DNA of 64,000 nucleotides, from NCBI GenBank assembly GCA_036346275.1, contig CM070723.1, positions 50,360,743-50,424,742 of the forward strand. The letters are read 5' to 3'. Position 1 is the first letter of the stretch. Every line of letters begins with the position of its first letter. Position numbers and translations under genes: made by a program. A model generated the notes under the pieces. That model was not told where the DNA came from, made no database searches, and was given only the letters and a program-made list of their open reading frames with translations. Origin of the DNA: Otatea glauca (taxonomy: Eukaryota; Streptophyta; Magnoliopsida; Poales; Poaceae). Below, piece after piece: positions 23,924-35,300 of this stretch.

Positions 23924-24013
23924 AGAGAGATGGCCGGGTGGTTCAAGGCGTAGCATTGGAACTGCTACGTAGGCTTTTGTTTATCGAGGGTTTGAATCCA
24001 CCACTTATTCAGT
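23924..24013 (+). pseudogene. trnS-GGA: Chloroplast-type tRNA-Ser(GGA) relic
   Basis: The sequence follows plastid trnS-GGA closely from the 5' end: GAGAGATGGCCGGGTGG, then an anticodon stem-loop TAGCATTGGAACTGCTA with anticodon GGA at 23958-23960, a long variable arm, and the T-arm GAGGGTTTGAATCC. The 3' acceptor strand does not pair with AGAGAGA at the 5' end, because the expected TCTCTTT-like segment is replaced. The D-loop and T-loop each carry one change. It is therefore a broken copy. It is the best single clue that the block came from an organelle genome. Confidence 0.8.
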
Positions 24014-24798
24014 CCCACCCACATGGGGGTGCTGCTCAAGCAGCTCAGGAGGCCCTAACCTCACAACCATAGGTAGGAGTTCCAGGTATTGTGTGAAGGA
24101 AAGATGCAAAGCTTTTCTCAGCACATTTTTCGTTGAGAATAAGTCCTTCCCTCTTCATTTTCTTGTACCTCGTCAACATCGTCCAAGTCACCTCTTCATT
24201 TCTTCTGGAATGAAGTCTTCTAAGGTAGTAGGTATTGGGTTTCTTTTCCTATTCATACTCCGAACATGAGTTAATATACTCTTGTAGAGCGGAGCATAGA
24301 CTCAGGACAACCTAATGATACATCCAATACCAATGTATATCAACGTACAAATACCCATTGAGCATAGCTAATACGCTGTTGGGCGAGAAGGGAAGACCGG
24401 GCTTTGCAGTTCAATTAATTAATAGTGTAAGAATTCCATGACTAGTCATTCAGTAGTAGACCAGCCTTTTAGCGGCACACTAGAAAAGCCGAGTAGTCAA
24501 CATGTATTGTCTACCCACCTCTTTTGAATGACCCCATCATATCATTTTTCTCCCGGTATAACCAAAGCTCTTCTTTTTTATTCCTATCAGCTAGCATCTC
24601 CGGACTACCCGCTCCATCATTAGAACAAGAGGTCGAAGTAAAAGTTTCCCGACCATTGAGATCTTCCTTTTTAGGCTAATATCTAACCATAGAAATAGGA
24701 CTTGATGCCCGCGCAGGTGTAGAAGGAGTAAAAAATGTCATTTATTTCGTAGTGACTCTGCCAGAACCATTTTTATAGGCTTGCAATGAACATTATGT

Positions 24799-25122
24799 TT
24801 GGCCTTCTTGTTTTCAAATGCTGGAGGCTTCCTATGCATCCTAGGAAAGAAGTTTGCGCTCTGGTTCACTACTAATCCCCTACCCACTCATGTTGTACTT
24901 CCTCCTGCCAATATAAACATGATCGAGCCACAAGTTTTAGACCTCCTGCTAGGTGGGAGCTTCCTTCTTCTATCATATGTCTTGCTTGGCTTCATCCTGA
25001 ACCAAGGAGGCATGATGGCTACTCTAAATAGGCACCTAAGAACAAGACTTTTTAGGAAAGGTCTGGCCGGGATGTATCGAAAGATAGAGATGCTGCATCG
25101 AAACAGTCAGATTATTGAGTAA
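24799..25122 (+). pseudogene. ORF of 107 codons in the organelle-like block, unrecognised
   Basis: The frame begins MAFLFSNAGGFLCILGKK and contains a hydrophobic segment around residues 47-68 (LLLGGSFLLLSYVLLGF), then a basic tail with RHLRTRLFRKGLAGMYRK. This would suit a small one-helix membrane protein. The last third lies inside the right arm of the inverted repeat, and the left arm holds the complementary sequence with stops. I do not recognise a family. It could be a lineage-specific mitochondrial ORF caught in the insertion, or chance. Confidence 0.3.
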
Positions 25123-25769
25123 CTGCTACTCCATACCACGCTGACTAACACACAGTCGCAAGAGAGGAGGCAAACCACGTGATCAGCACCACAACTTTAG
25201 CTACCTGATCAAACTATGAAAGCAGGAATCACGTTGTTTGTATCCTTACTAAATATCTTGTTTTGTCCATATGGATATAAACAAAAAAGCCTACACATGA
25301 CTTTGGGTTCACTTTGGCCCTCGTGGAAAGGACTTATGTGAATGAGGTGAATGGACTCGTTTGGAGGATTTAACCAAACTTTATCTTTTGGTCAAAATGA
25401 CATACTACAGACCTGACCTGGTGCAGGAACCACTCGCATCCACTAGAGACTTTAAAGAAAAGTATGGATTAGTCCAGATATGGGGAGAAGTCTCCATTTC
25501 TCCTCACGTCTCATCTGTTGGCAAAACGCCCAGTCTAAGAGAAACTTATTAAACCTGAAGAACTTTATTCGCTATTGAGACCATTTTCTTTCTTTAATCT
25601 CTAGGTGAGATAGCTGATATGCCTAACATCGGCCTAAAAGATTTCGCTAGGGATTTGTTAAAGGTACACTCTTGCTTTGCCTTGGTCTAGCTGTGTTTCA
25701 AAAAATGTTAAATTGAGATGAAAGAGATAAGCTTTTGGTCAAGTCTTGGAAGGGACTCCCATCCCAGAG
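25022..25769 (-). repeat. Right arm of the ~0.7 kb inverted repeat
   Basis: Reverse-complement partner of 22852-23545. It continues slightly into the unrecognised ORF at 24799-25122. Confidence 0.85.
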
Positions 25770-26500
25770 TGTGAAAGCTCTCGAGTGGAATAGAAAGAAC
25801 ACGAAGCAACAAGGCTTCTCCTCAGGAGGATAGATGGGGCGATTTAGGTAAGATCCCATGTAAATCTAACCTTCTATTCACTCGTGGGATCTGGGCGGTC
25901 CAGGAGGGCCACCACGGCTCCTATCTTCTCGAGAATCCATACATCCCTTATCAGTGTATGGAGAGCTATCTCTTGAGCACAGGTTGAGGTTCAGATTTCA
26001 AATTGAAAACAAAGAGGTTCTGACTTCTATAAACTTTGTGTGTCACCACCTCCCACCTGTCCTACACATTCGATCAAGGTTGTCACTAACCTTGCTATTA
26101 TGAAAGTACGCAGTACCGGACTTTCTTCCCCTAGTTACACAGAAGAGCAAGCACTGTAGTGGATGACTGGACCTTACCAACATGCTAAAAAAGGTAGGAT
26201 TGACAACTGAAAAAGTACCTTATTCTTCTTCTTTACCAAGTGCGTATCTAGAGATAGATAAATTGCTCCTCTGCCCTTTTTTGAACTATTATGCATGTCA
26301 TGCCCCCTATTCGTATCTTAATAGGGCAACCTTCTCTTGTAAACAATCTCTTCGTCGCTAACATCGGTAAGCAGAGCCTAGGAAAGAGGTCAAATCGTCA
26401 TAGAGCACTCAACTAGAAGTATAAGACTGCTGGCCTAAGAGAAGGCAGTCTCTCTCGGGAAACAAGACATAAGGAATAAATAATGTAAAAAAGGCATACA

Positions 26501-27130
26501 AAGGAATGATACTGCATTTAATGTGTCTTTTTTTCTCTTTGTAAGATTCAATTAATCATCTCTCCTTTATAGAGTGTCCGTTTCGCATTCTGTTTGAATT
26601 GTTATGTTCCACACGACGAGATTAATAAATCAAGACCGATATTATATATGTTTTGGAGACATAATGATAGTGTTGCTTATCGGCTAGCAACTATTATGTA
26701 CTTAGTAAGCAATTATACATGTTACTTGCAAGCATCTCTATATATTACTGGCATCTCTCAACAAGTTACTTGCTAGCATTTCTTAATACTTGATGATATT
26801 TATGAATTATTTGTGCAATCAACTATTGATGGTGGCCCTATATTAGTTGCTAGCTCTACATGTTATTCATCGTGTTGGTTACTAGCAAATTTACATGTTA
26901 CTTGCTACATTAGTTGCTAGCTCAACATGTTATTTGCATATTACTTGCTACATTAGTTGCTAGCTCAACATGTTATTTGCTACATTTGTTTGCTAGCATA
27001 TTTACCTGTTATTTCTACATGTTACTTGATACATTTGTTGTTAGCATTTTTCTATTAATGAATGACAATTATCAACGTTTTATGCAATCAACTGCTATTC
27101 ATGACTCTACATTAGTTAGTAGCTGAGCAT
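26501..27130. repeat. AT-rich spacer with short degenerate repeats
   Basis: From about 26700 the unit ACATGTTACTTGCTACATT / TTAGTTGCTAGCTC recurs at least six times in degenerate form. No gene is supported; the small ORFs here are products of the repeat. It ends abruptly where the Ty3 pol relic begins. Confidence 0.6.
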
Positions 27131-28270
27131 GTTGCTTTATGCGACGTATGTCAGAGAGTAAAAGCCATGCATCAAAGACCCGCTGGTTTATTGCAACCAT
27201 TGAAAATTCCGGAATGGAAGTGGGAGGAAATCGGAATGGACTTTATCACCGGTTTACCTAAGACTCAGAGAGGTTACGATTCCATTTGGGTTATTGTGGA
27301 TCGTCTAACCAAGGTCACCCATGTTATTCCAGTGAAGACCACTTACTCCGGAGATCGTTTAGCGGAGTTGTACATGTCAAGGATTGTATGCTTGCATGGA
27401 GTGCCCAAGAAGATTGTGTCGGACAGAGGTACCCAATTCACCTCAAGGTTTTGGAACCAGTTGCATGAAGCAATAGGGACTCGTCTGAATTTTAGTACAG
27501 CATATCACCCGCAGACAGATGGTCAGACTGAAAGAGTAAATCAGATTTTAGAGGATATGTTGAGAGCTTGCGCTTTAGCTTATGCTACATCTTGGTATAA
27601 AAGTTTGCCATATGCAGAATTCAGTTACAATAATAGTTATCAAGCTAGCCTGCAGATGTTACCATTTGAGGCGTTGTATGGGCGTGCTTGTCGTACTCCA
27701 TTAAATTGGAACGAAACAGGAGAACGTTTGGTTTTGGGCGGATATTCTCGAAGAAGCGAAAAGTCAAGTTGCAATGATCAGAGAGATGTTGAAGATAGCA
27801 CAGTCAAGACAGAAGAGTTACGCAGATAACCGTCGCGAGATTTGAGTTTTGAACCGAGAGATCATGTGTATCTCGGGGTTACCCTCTTAAGGCGTTAAAG
27901 ATTTCACGTTAAAGGAAGCTCGCGCCAAGATATGTGGGTCCGTTCAAGATTTTGAGTCGTCGAGGAGAGGTAGCGTATCGATTAGAGTTGCCTCGATCCT
28001 TGGCGAGTGCATGATGTATTCCATGTGTCGCAGCTTAAGAAGTGTCTCAGAGTGCTAACAGAACAAACCCCGTTGGATGCAATAGAGTTGCAAGAAGATT
28101 TGACTTACAAAGAGCGATCGGTCAGAATTTTGGATGTTATGGAGCGCAAGATCAGAAACAAGTCTATTCGCTTTTGCAGAGTTCAGTGGAGCAATCATTC
28201 CAAAGGTGAAGCCACTTGGGAGCGAGAAGAAGATTTGAAGTCAGAATTCCCAAACCTATTCTCTAGTTAG
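27131..28270 (+). pseudogene. Ty3 integrase and chromodomain relic
   Basis: The frame from 27167 encodes an rve integrase core with D25 (GMDFITGL), D86 (VSDRGTQF) and E122 (DGQTERVNQ). The D86-E122 spacing is 35 residues, the canonical D,D35E. Upstream codons supply the end of the HHCC zinc finger (CDVCQRVK). The frame breaks after about 27700 and resumes at 28007 with MHDVFHVSQLKKCL and a C-terminal chromodomain with ERSVRILDVMERK and VQWSNHSKGEATWE, ending just before the polypurine tract. In live chromoviruses this domain steers insertion to heterochromatin. Frameshifts make it inactive. Confidence 0.9.
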
Positions 28271-28310
28271 CCCTGAATCTCGGGTCGAGATTCTGTTAAG
28301 AGGGGAGGTT

Positions 28311-31300
28311 TGTAACATCCCAAAATTTGGCTTAATTAAGTTTTTATTGCTTAAAGGTGCATTTGAGATTTTCTGGAATTTATTTGGATTTTTCTGGATT
28401 TATTGGAATTAAATTCAAATCAAGTTTATTGCCTTTTATTCGAATCTATTTAAATTTATGCAAAGTTAAAATAAAGTTTTGCCAAAAATATCTTATTTAA
28501 GTCCAGAATGTCTCAAAGTATTTTTGAGATTTTTTTGGATTTTTCCTGATTATTTAATTGCCTAAAACCAATTAAATGAGTTTCTAGAATTATCTAAATT
28601 ATTAAAGTGTTAAAATCTTTTAGAAAGCGATGTCGGGCGAAGCCCAATCTTGTCTTGCCGTCTGCCCGTTCGGGCGGCCCAATTGGCCCGTCTCGGGTAA
28701 AACCCTAGAGCGTTGGATCTGAGCCGCTGATTTTGATCGTGCGCTCGAGTTTCGTCCACGTCGTCGGAGATGCTGGGCCGTCGGATGAGTCTGCGTGTCT
28801 GCGCTGATCTGCCGCGTCGCTTTTAGAGTTGTCGCCGAGTCCGCCGCGCCACGGAGCCGTCTTGAGTCGGGCGGACACGCCTTCCGTCGACTATTTAAGT
28901 CACCGAGGCGGCGTTGATTTCCTCGCCTCGCGCGCGCGCATCTACCGGATTCACGGAGCTTGAGCGCCGCCGTTTTTCGTGTAGAAGCTCGCGGAGTACA
29001 CCTTCGAGCGCGCGGTTTTGGTGGCGCCACCGATCTGCTGTCTTCGTGGACCCAAGGAACGGATCTGAGACCGCCAAGCTGCGCCGCGTCGAAGTGGTGT
29101 GGTTTCGTTGCGTTTTGGTCACCAGAGCGCTGCGCCGCCGCCTTCGTCCTCAACACCGGTGAGAGATCGTCGCCGCAGCACCATCGGAAAGCTTCGACTG
29201 CCATCAACCGTTGGATCTTCGTTGGACGTTCCAGATTGTGACGCGTCGGTGAGCCACTCGAGAGGTACAAGCCGTTGGATTTAGATTGGGCGATTGAGGC
29301 TTAGCCGCGTGTCCCCTAGATCTTTGCCGTTCGATCGGATCTGGACGCATCAGATTGTGCCATCGCTGCGGCCAATCAAGCATCGCCGCGTGTCGGGCTC
29401 AGCAGCCGAGGCGCAGTGGACCGCGTCTGCGGTGGACCAAGGGCAGGCCGTGGACTCAGTCCATAGGCCGGGCCACGTGGCGACATCGTTCGGCTGGATC
29501 AAGGGTCGACGCCACGGACGTCATGCTTGCGTCATAATTGCATTTTCAATTGGAAAAATAATTCGATTGAAATTCGTGATGATGACGTCATCATGAGGTC
29601 ACGCTGATGTCATAAATCGCTTTTCGAATAAAAATAAATCTGTTAATTCCGAATTTCTGATTTTCGTATTTTGAGTATTTATTTCAAACTTCAAAAGGCT
29701 ATAACTTTTGCATCTTAACTCGGATTTGAGTGATTCAAATTTCTAAAAATTTGTAAAATTGAGATCTATTTAATGGTGAATTTTAATTGATTTTTGGAGT
29801 TCTTTTGCTCTCTGTTTTGGTATTTATTTGCTTTTCTCCTTCGGTGCGCGTAGACGTTGAATTGTGCGACGCTTCGGAGGAAGATTCAACAACTCAAGAT
29901 CAAGCTTCAGATCAAGATCAGGACCTATTCCAAGGCAAGTTGTGCTTTGATCATGTTGAACCCATGTTTATAAAAATTGCTATATTTGTTTTACCCTATT
30001 GCATATATTTCAAATATACAATTGTTTTAAATTAGATTGGGTTTAGCTAATATACCAGATTGATCTACACCCTACCTTGTCATTGTATGCCATGATCCAT
30101 TGTCACCCTAGATTGGTTAAATATAGTTGGTTAATAATTATAATCAACATTGGAGGATTAGTTCGTATTAGTTGCCTAGCCGTGCCACATCATCACATGT
30201 GTCAGAATCATTGATAATTAATTTTGATTAATGGAATATGGAACAATGTTATGAACTTGTGTGTCATGTGGGATCACACGATGAGATTGAATTGTTATGG
30301 CGAGTCATGTCACGCAACGATGTTGAATTGTTGATGGCACGTGGTGCTTGGTAATCAACTGGGTGATAATAACTTAGATTGGGGCAAGTGACAAGGGGAG
30401 TATGCCAAGGTGGGCCCAATGGGCGAGGGTATGTGGATGTCTTGCCTTGATCACACTAAGGACTTAACCTTGCAAGCCTTTGACTGAGCCAATCATGCAA
30501 CTACATGTTGTAATGGGACAAATTAGTGATTAATTTGTAATGTCTTAACTTGGTACTATCATTGGTGGTGTGAGTTCCCGAGTTATGGTGTAATTCACAT
30601 GGCGCAAGAGGGGCCCCGGTTGTGGTTTTCGGACCCACGATGTTGAAACCTTAACGGGTAGTACTGGATTAAGCCAGAGCATTGTAAAAGCTTTGTCATG
30701 ATCTCTCCGTCGACACACCAAAGGAAGTGTGTTAACCCGGAAGGCACCAAGAGACGATCATGTCACGTGGGTAAAGTGCATAACCTCTGCAGAGTGTGAA
30801 ACTATTCGGATAGCCGTGCTCGCGGTATTGAGCAATGCTCGGGAATTACAGTTAAGGGTTAGCTCAATTAAAATGAACAACTTGGTTGGGATGGCAGAAT
30901 GCCATATGGAAGATGGAATTTGACTTAAGATTGGAAACTTGGTTTACTTGAGAAAAGTTGAATCTATCATTATTGTTATTTGTTTTACCGTCTTTACAAT
31001 CTATTTATTGTATTTGTTCGTAAATGTTGCTTTGTTGCAAAATAGCCATGATAGCCTATCCTTTGGAATAAGCCTTGCATATAGTTACATAGAATTGCAT
31101 TCTGTGCACAACTTGTTGAGTGCTTTAAGTACTCACCCTTGCCACAATAACATCACCGTTGAAGAGTCTACATCAATCTTTGGAGGAAAGATTCGAGAGA
31201 GACGAATGTTTAGGCGCAAGCCTTGTCGATTACTGTGGTATCTTGAGGGTTACCTACGTTTTCATTCATTGCAGTTTAATATATTATTGACCTTGCGAGG

Positions 31301-31484
31301 CATAGTCATGTAAGTGGACCACGAGGTCATTCGACTAGTAGTATGTATCATATGATGTCTTTCATAATATTTTCGCTATGTATGATTGTGATATTTACTT
31401 ATGTTGAGCCTGTGTGCACTAGCGTGATCCTGGACTAGTGCAGTATACACAGAGGGTTCGGATTTGCATATTCGAATCCCGACA
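28311..31484 (+). repeat. 3' LTR of the Ty3 element
   Basis: Starts TGTAACATCC immediately after the polypurine tract and ends ...CCCGACA at 31481-31484, length about 3.17 kb. The left border is well supported. The right border rests on the TG..CA rule and a change in sequence character. A GC-rich section (28620-29540) includes a TATTTAA box near 28891. ORFs on both strands in that section, including one of 216 codons on the minus strand, show no recognisable protein. Confidence 0.75.
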
Positions 31485-32553
31485 CCCGCATCGCCCATCT
31501 GCCTGTTTGACGCTCGCATCTCCCCTCTACCTCCCTAGTACCTGCGTCTCCCCTCCACCTCCCTTGTGTTGCCCCTAGCTCTGCCTCCCCTCGTCCCTGG
31601 CTCTCATGGCACGCCCTATCCCGACGATAAGGAAGGTGTCGACGCGACAGTGGAGCACCACATCAGGCCATCAACATCTCTGTCGTCACATCCGGCCATC
31701 GCACCACACCTACCCACTGGCTGCCCTGTGCCATTGTTGTTGCCGGCAAGAACCACGTATTTCCTAGCAAGAACCCATTTAGAACACGAATGTTTTCCCC
31801 TAAATCTACATATTGCTACCAGTTGTATGCTCATTGATGCTATGGGTCTATTGATGAACTAAAACAATTAAAGTAGCGAATGTGGCCTTGAACTATAAAG
31901 TTGCTTGCTGTTAATGCTAGAAAGTATTGTTTTTATTTCACTGTCTTTGAGGTTGATTATCATATTCAGTATCTAGTTTGATACTCATTTGATTGTTGCT
32001 GAATATACTAATTATGATTGCTTAGCTTGCTCTGTTCATAGCCTCTGTTTAGTAAGTTGTTGATATACCTGCTTGGCCGAACAGCTCATAATTTGATTTT
32101 GATCATTTGAATAGTAAAATTGACTTTAAATACTTTATGGTGCATAATTTAGGAAGGTAAGAGTTCAATGCCTTATTTGCTTAGTTAATTGTGTAGTTCA
32201 ATTTTGATTATATAACCTTGGTGTAGTGGAGGTAAGAGATTAATCTCTAACAGCCCTACACCTTGTAACGACGAGGCTGAAGGTCTAACCTTCAGTAGCC
32301 CGACACTTGAGAGCACTCTATCGTACTACTATTCATAAATTTGTTAAGTAGACATGATTAAATGTCAACTCGACATAATAATTATGAATTGCTTTATACT
32401 TTCGATTATGTTGTTTTTGCAAGCTTTGAATTGTGTAGATTATATTTTAAAAATATCTAGATATTTAACTTCTGTCGTGATTCATCATATATTTATTTAT
32501 GTCCCAATGACTGCAAATTGCACACATATAAAATAGAGCCTACAAACAAGATA
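31485..32553. other. Spacer between the Ty3 LTR and the FDM-like relic
   Basis: Begins with a pyrimidine-rich stretch of repeated CATCTCCCCTCTACCTCCC type, then AT-rich DNA. ORFs of 98 and 72 codons near 31600-31860 are unrecognised and on opposite strands over the same bases. No gene is supported. Confidence 0.35.
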
Positions 32554-33003
32554 GACGATATGGAAAAGCTGTTAGATGCTAAACAAATACTTGAGGTGAA
32601 GATAGAACAATTGAAGGGAAAATCTGAATTAACAGAAAAGATTTATGAGATGAAACAAAACAGAGAGACATAGATGACAAATCGCACGATATTGAATCTC
32701 TTAACAAGGTACTCATCATTAAGGAGTGCATGGAGAATGCAGAGCTGGAAGAAGCCAAAGCCAAGCTTATAGAGGTAATATAAAGATTTTTAGTATTTAA
32801 TTCAATGGGTTACTGATAATATACTAAGACTGCCTATTTTCACAATAAAATGATTATTTTTGTAGGGATTAAGAGATATGACAGAAAGTCAATTAGTTAT
32901 TGGTGTCAAACAAATGGGCACTATACCGGAGCTGTGGAACTTCAGGGAGAACCAAAAAGCCTATGTTGCGGAATCTACGGTACATATGATGGTGGACATA
33001 TAA
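32554..33003 (+). pseudogene. FDM/IDN2-like (XH-domain) gene relic
   Basis: Exon-like piece one (32554-32774) reads DDMEKLLDAKQILEVKIEQLKG and, after a one-base frame change, DIESLNKVLIIKECMENAEL and EEAKAKLIE before a GT. That is the coiled-coil end of plant FDM/IDN2 proteins, which bind double-stranded RNA in RNA-directed DNA methylation. Piece two starts after TTTTTGTAG at 32866 and reads GLRDMTESQLVIGVKQMG, the start of the XH domain, then jumps to IPELWNFRENQKAYVAE, its end. About 100 central XH residues are missing, and the frame closes at 33003. The XS and zinc-finger parts are absent. Conserved splice sites argue against a processed retrocopy. Family call is by motif memory. Confidence 0.75.
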
Positions 33004-33154
33004 AAGCCTTGAGGTCTCCTTGTCTTATCTATCAAATAATGTTGTTTCTCTATGTATGCTTGTTGATATTTATGGTATCATATCTTGTAATTGTATTGTT
33101 ACCTGAAATTATCCTTAATAGTGTCTTGCTTGTTGCAACTAAAATGTTATCGTA

Positions 33155-33895
33155 GGAATATTTTTCTTCCTCTTTTGGAAGAACCTCTATGATTAGTATT
33201 TGTTGTTAGAAATTTTCTTCTCTTTAAATATTTCAGCAACAACATTTACGAGGCACAATCAGTTATAGATTTTGTAATCGAATATCTAAACATACTAGAT
33301 GCATCGAGACAAAAGTTTGTCTGATCAGGATTGTCTTAAAATATGAACCTTTGTAGCACTTTCATCTCCTTCCTTATTCTAATGTTGATGGATTCCAAGG
33401 CAAAATTCAAATCCATCCACCGTTCGTTCTGAATGTTGTCATGGTTTGATTTATTTTTCACTTCATCCTTATCCCTGATTGAGAATACCATAGATAGCCT
33501 ATTTTCATTCTAACCTTTCATCCTGTTCCTGTACAAGACCAGAGTAAAAATATGTTGCTTATGGTATTCTCATTCAGGAATAAGGATGAAGTGAAAGAAA
33601 AATCAGAGCATGCCAACTTCCAGAATGAACAGTGGATGGAATTGGATTTTGCCTTTGAATCCATCAACATTAGAATAAGAAACGATATGAAAGTGTTACA
33701 AAGGTTCATATTTTAAGATGATCTTGATCAGATAAATTTTTACCTCAATGCATCTCATATGTTTAGATATTCGATTACAAAATCTATTACTGGTTGTGCC
33801 TTGTAAATGTCGTTGCTGAAATATCTAAGGAGAAAAAATCTCCAACGACAAATACTACTAATGAAAGTTCTTCCTAGAGAGGAAGAAAAATATCT
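33155..33895. repeat. Inverted repeat, ~350 bp arms around a ~40 bp loop
   Basis: Arms 33155-33505 and 33545-33895 are reverse complements with scattered differences. Matching landmarks include ATATTTTTCTTCCTC on the left against GAGGAAGAAAAATAT on the right, and TTAAAATATGAACCTTTG against CAAAGGTTCATATTTTAA. On the plus strand the right arm reads as protein-like QNEQWMELDFAFES and RNDMKVLQRF, and the left arm carries the same on the minus strand. A transcript through it would fold into a long near-perfect hairpin. No short terminal structure of a known MITE was recognised. Confidence 0.85.
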
Positions 33896-33919
33896 AGATC
33901 ACTTAAGGTTCTTTATACA

Positions 33920-34193
33920 AATCGTCTATGATAGTCTATTATCACATATGGCTCTTTATACAAACCGTCTGTGATAGATTATTGTCACGGACGGCTCTTG
34001 ATACAAACCGTTTATGATTGTCTATCATTACAGATGGTTTGTACCAGGATCGTCTGTGATAGGTGCTTCATTGATGGTTCAGAAACCGTCTGTGATGCAC
34101 CGTATTATCATTGACACATGCTTACAGACGATTCATAAAACCGTCTATGATAACGTTTTTGAATCGTCTGTGATGACCTTTTCTGCAGTAGTG
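33920..34193 (+). mobile_element. Right end of a second, different CACTA element
   Basis: Seven or more copies of a subterminal-type motif, AAACCGTCTGTGAT, in both orientations, end in TTTTCTGCAGTAGTG at 34193, a good CACTA 3' terminus. No partner left end with the complementary motif was found in the 3 kb upstream, so the element is truncated or its left end is too diverged. The FDM-like relic and the inverted repeat lie directly upstream and could have been carried inside it. Confidence 0.7.
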
Positions 34194-35040
34194 AAAAGAT
34201 CTCAACCTAGAATTACTAATAGCGGACACCTAAAGTTGCTATATAGATTTCCTAGCAATTAATGTAGAACTGTCAAAAGAGCTATAGCTAGAGTTATTAG
34301 TATCGAACACCTAGAGTTGCTAGCTGATAAATAATTTTATCTATATGTTCCCAAAATATATTCAATATGAAACTGGTTTTGCTAAACTCATCGTGTAGAT
34401 CACGACAGTTCAAACTGAATACAAAATGGATATTCAGTTGAAAAGATATGCCCATTTAAAGAAAAAGCAACAAATAAGTAAAGTGAGAACTCAATGCTAA
34501 AGTTAATATCTACGGCTCTTGCTTCTCCAAACAGACGAAAATGATCACGCGGCACGTACCATGTGACCAGTCGCGTCTAAGGATTATCGATTTAGTAATA
34601 TGTTATAGTCAGGGACTTATCGTTGAAAAACAACAACAATTGCTGTAGATCAATTATAATACATCGATTGAACATTCGTAAATATATGAACTCATGTACC
34701 TCATAGAAATCAACTCTTTTCTCTCTTTATTAATTGATATCGGAGAGATTGATTCTCTTTGTACAATGGATTGCTATATTTATACCTAAAACTCCTTAGA
34801 GGTAGTTTCGGGATTTGCCCACAAAAATCAAGAATCCGAATATATCTCAATAAATAGGATCAAGAGTGGGGACGGAGCTAGTCCAGGTCCAAACCTCGGG
34901 CCGGGCCACACTTTCTTGAACTAATCTATAATTTTACTGATTTTTTAAACATATTTTACATAAATTTTTCATATCATGCCTTGGGCGACAGTCCCAGTGG
35001 TCTAAGGCTTGTCTTCGCCCTGATCAAGAGTATAATTATA
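34194..35040. other. Gene-free spacer
   Basis: No supported gene. Near 34250-34330 a short block (CTAGAGTTATTAG...ACACCTAGAGTTGCTAG) repeats one at 34205-34260. The section 34870-35030 resembles a middle-repetitive fragment. Confidence 0.35.
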
Positions 35041-35300
35041 TCTTAACATTTATATTATTATAAACACACGCTTGTCCTACCCATAGCTGACTAGATCAAC
35101 CTTTATCCATCATCCATCCATGGAAAGTTACCCAATATAATTATGTATGTTCACTTCATGCTTAAACCATCATGAGATCACGGCATCACGCTACCAGCTC
35201 ATCTATTAACATTTAACCTCACATGCTATCTTCCAAGCATATGCTTATATCATGCCTGATGGGCCACTTACCAGTTACTTTATCACTGAAGAGTTGCAGG
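35041..35300 (+). repeat. Second copy of the CXE3 upstream region, without a gene
   Basis: The series ACGCTTGTCC, CTGACTAGATC, GAAAGTTACC, CTTAAACCATC, ATCACG, GGCTCAT-like, ATGCTAT, TCCAAGC.TATGCTTA occurs here without interruption. It recurs, in the same order, as two halves at 35870-35971 and 39121-39185, separated by the hAT element. The second set is the CXE3 upstream region. No CXE reading frame follows this copy. Confidence 0.75.

Larger units (their letters stand above)
22800..26500. other. Putative mitochondrial DNA insertion (NUMT), rearranged
   Basis: About 3.7 kb differs in texture from its surroundings: intermediate GC, none of the grass transposon landmarks, and a chloroplast-type tRNA-Ser(GGA) of the kind that plant mitochondria carry. 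It also has a large inverted repeat, a common trait of plant mitochondrial genomes. Direct evidence for mitochondrial origin is only the tRNA relic and the general look; I recognised no standard mitochondrial protein gene. Borders are estimated from the change in composition. A plastid origin of a smaller piece cannot be excluded. Confidence 0.5.
27131..31484 (+). mobile_element. 5'-truncated chromodomain Ty3 retrotransposon with 3' LTR
   Basis: Contains the integrase zinc-binding end, integrase core, chromodomain, a polypurine tract (AAGAGGGGAGG, 28299-28309) and a complete long LTR. Gag, protease, reverse transcriptase, RNase H and the 5' LTR are absent. Pol sequence starts inside CDVCQRVKAMHQRP at about 27131. 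The chromodomain and the ~3.2 kb LTR suggest the Tekay/Del lineage of chromoviruses. Truncation at the 5' side may come from deletion or from insertion of the adjacent repeat. Confidence 0.85.

Noticed and set aside
28620..29270. 216-codon minus-strand ORF in the Ty3 LTR
   Set aside because: Arg/Ala-rich, low complexity, and located in the GC-rich part of an LTR with overlapping ORFs on the other strand.
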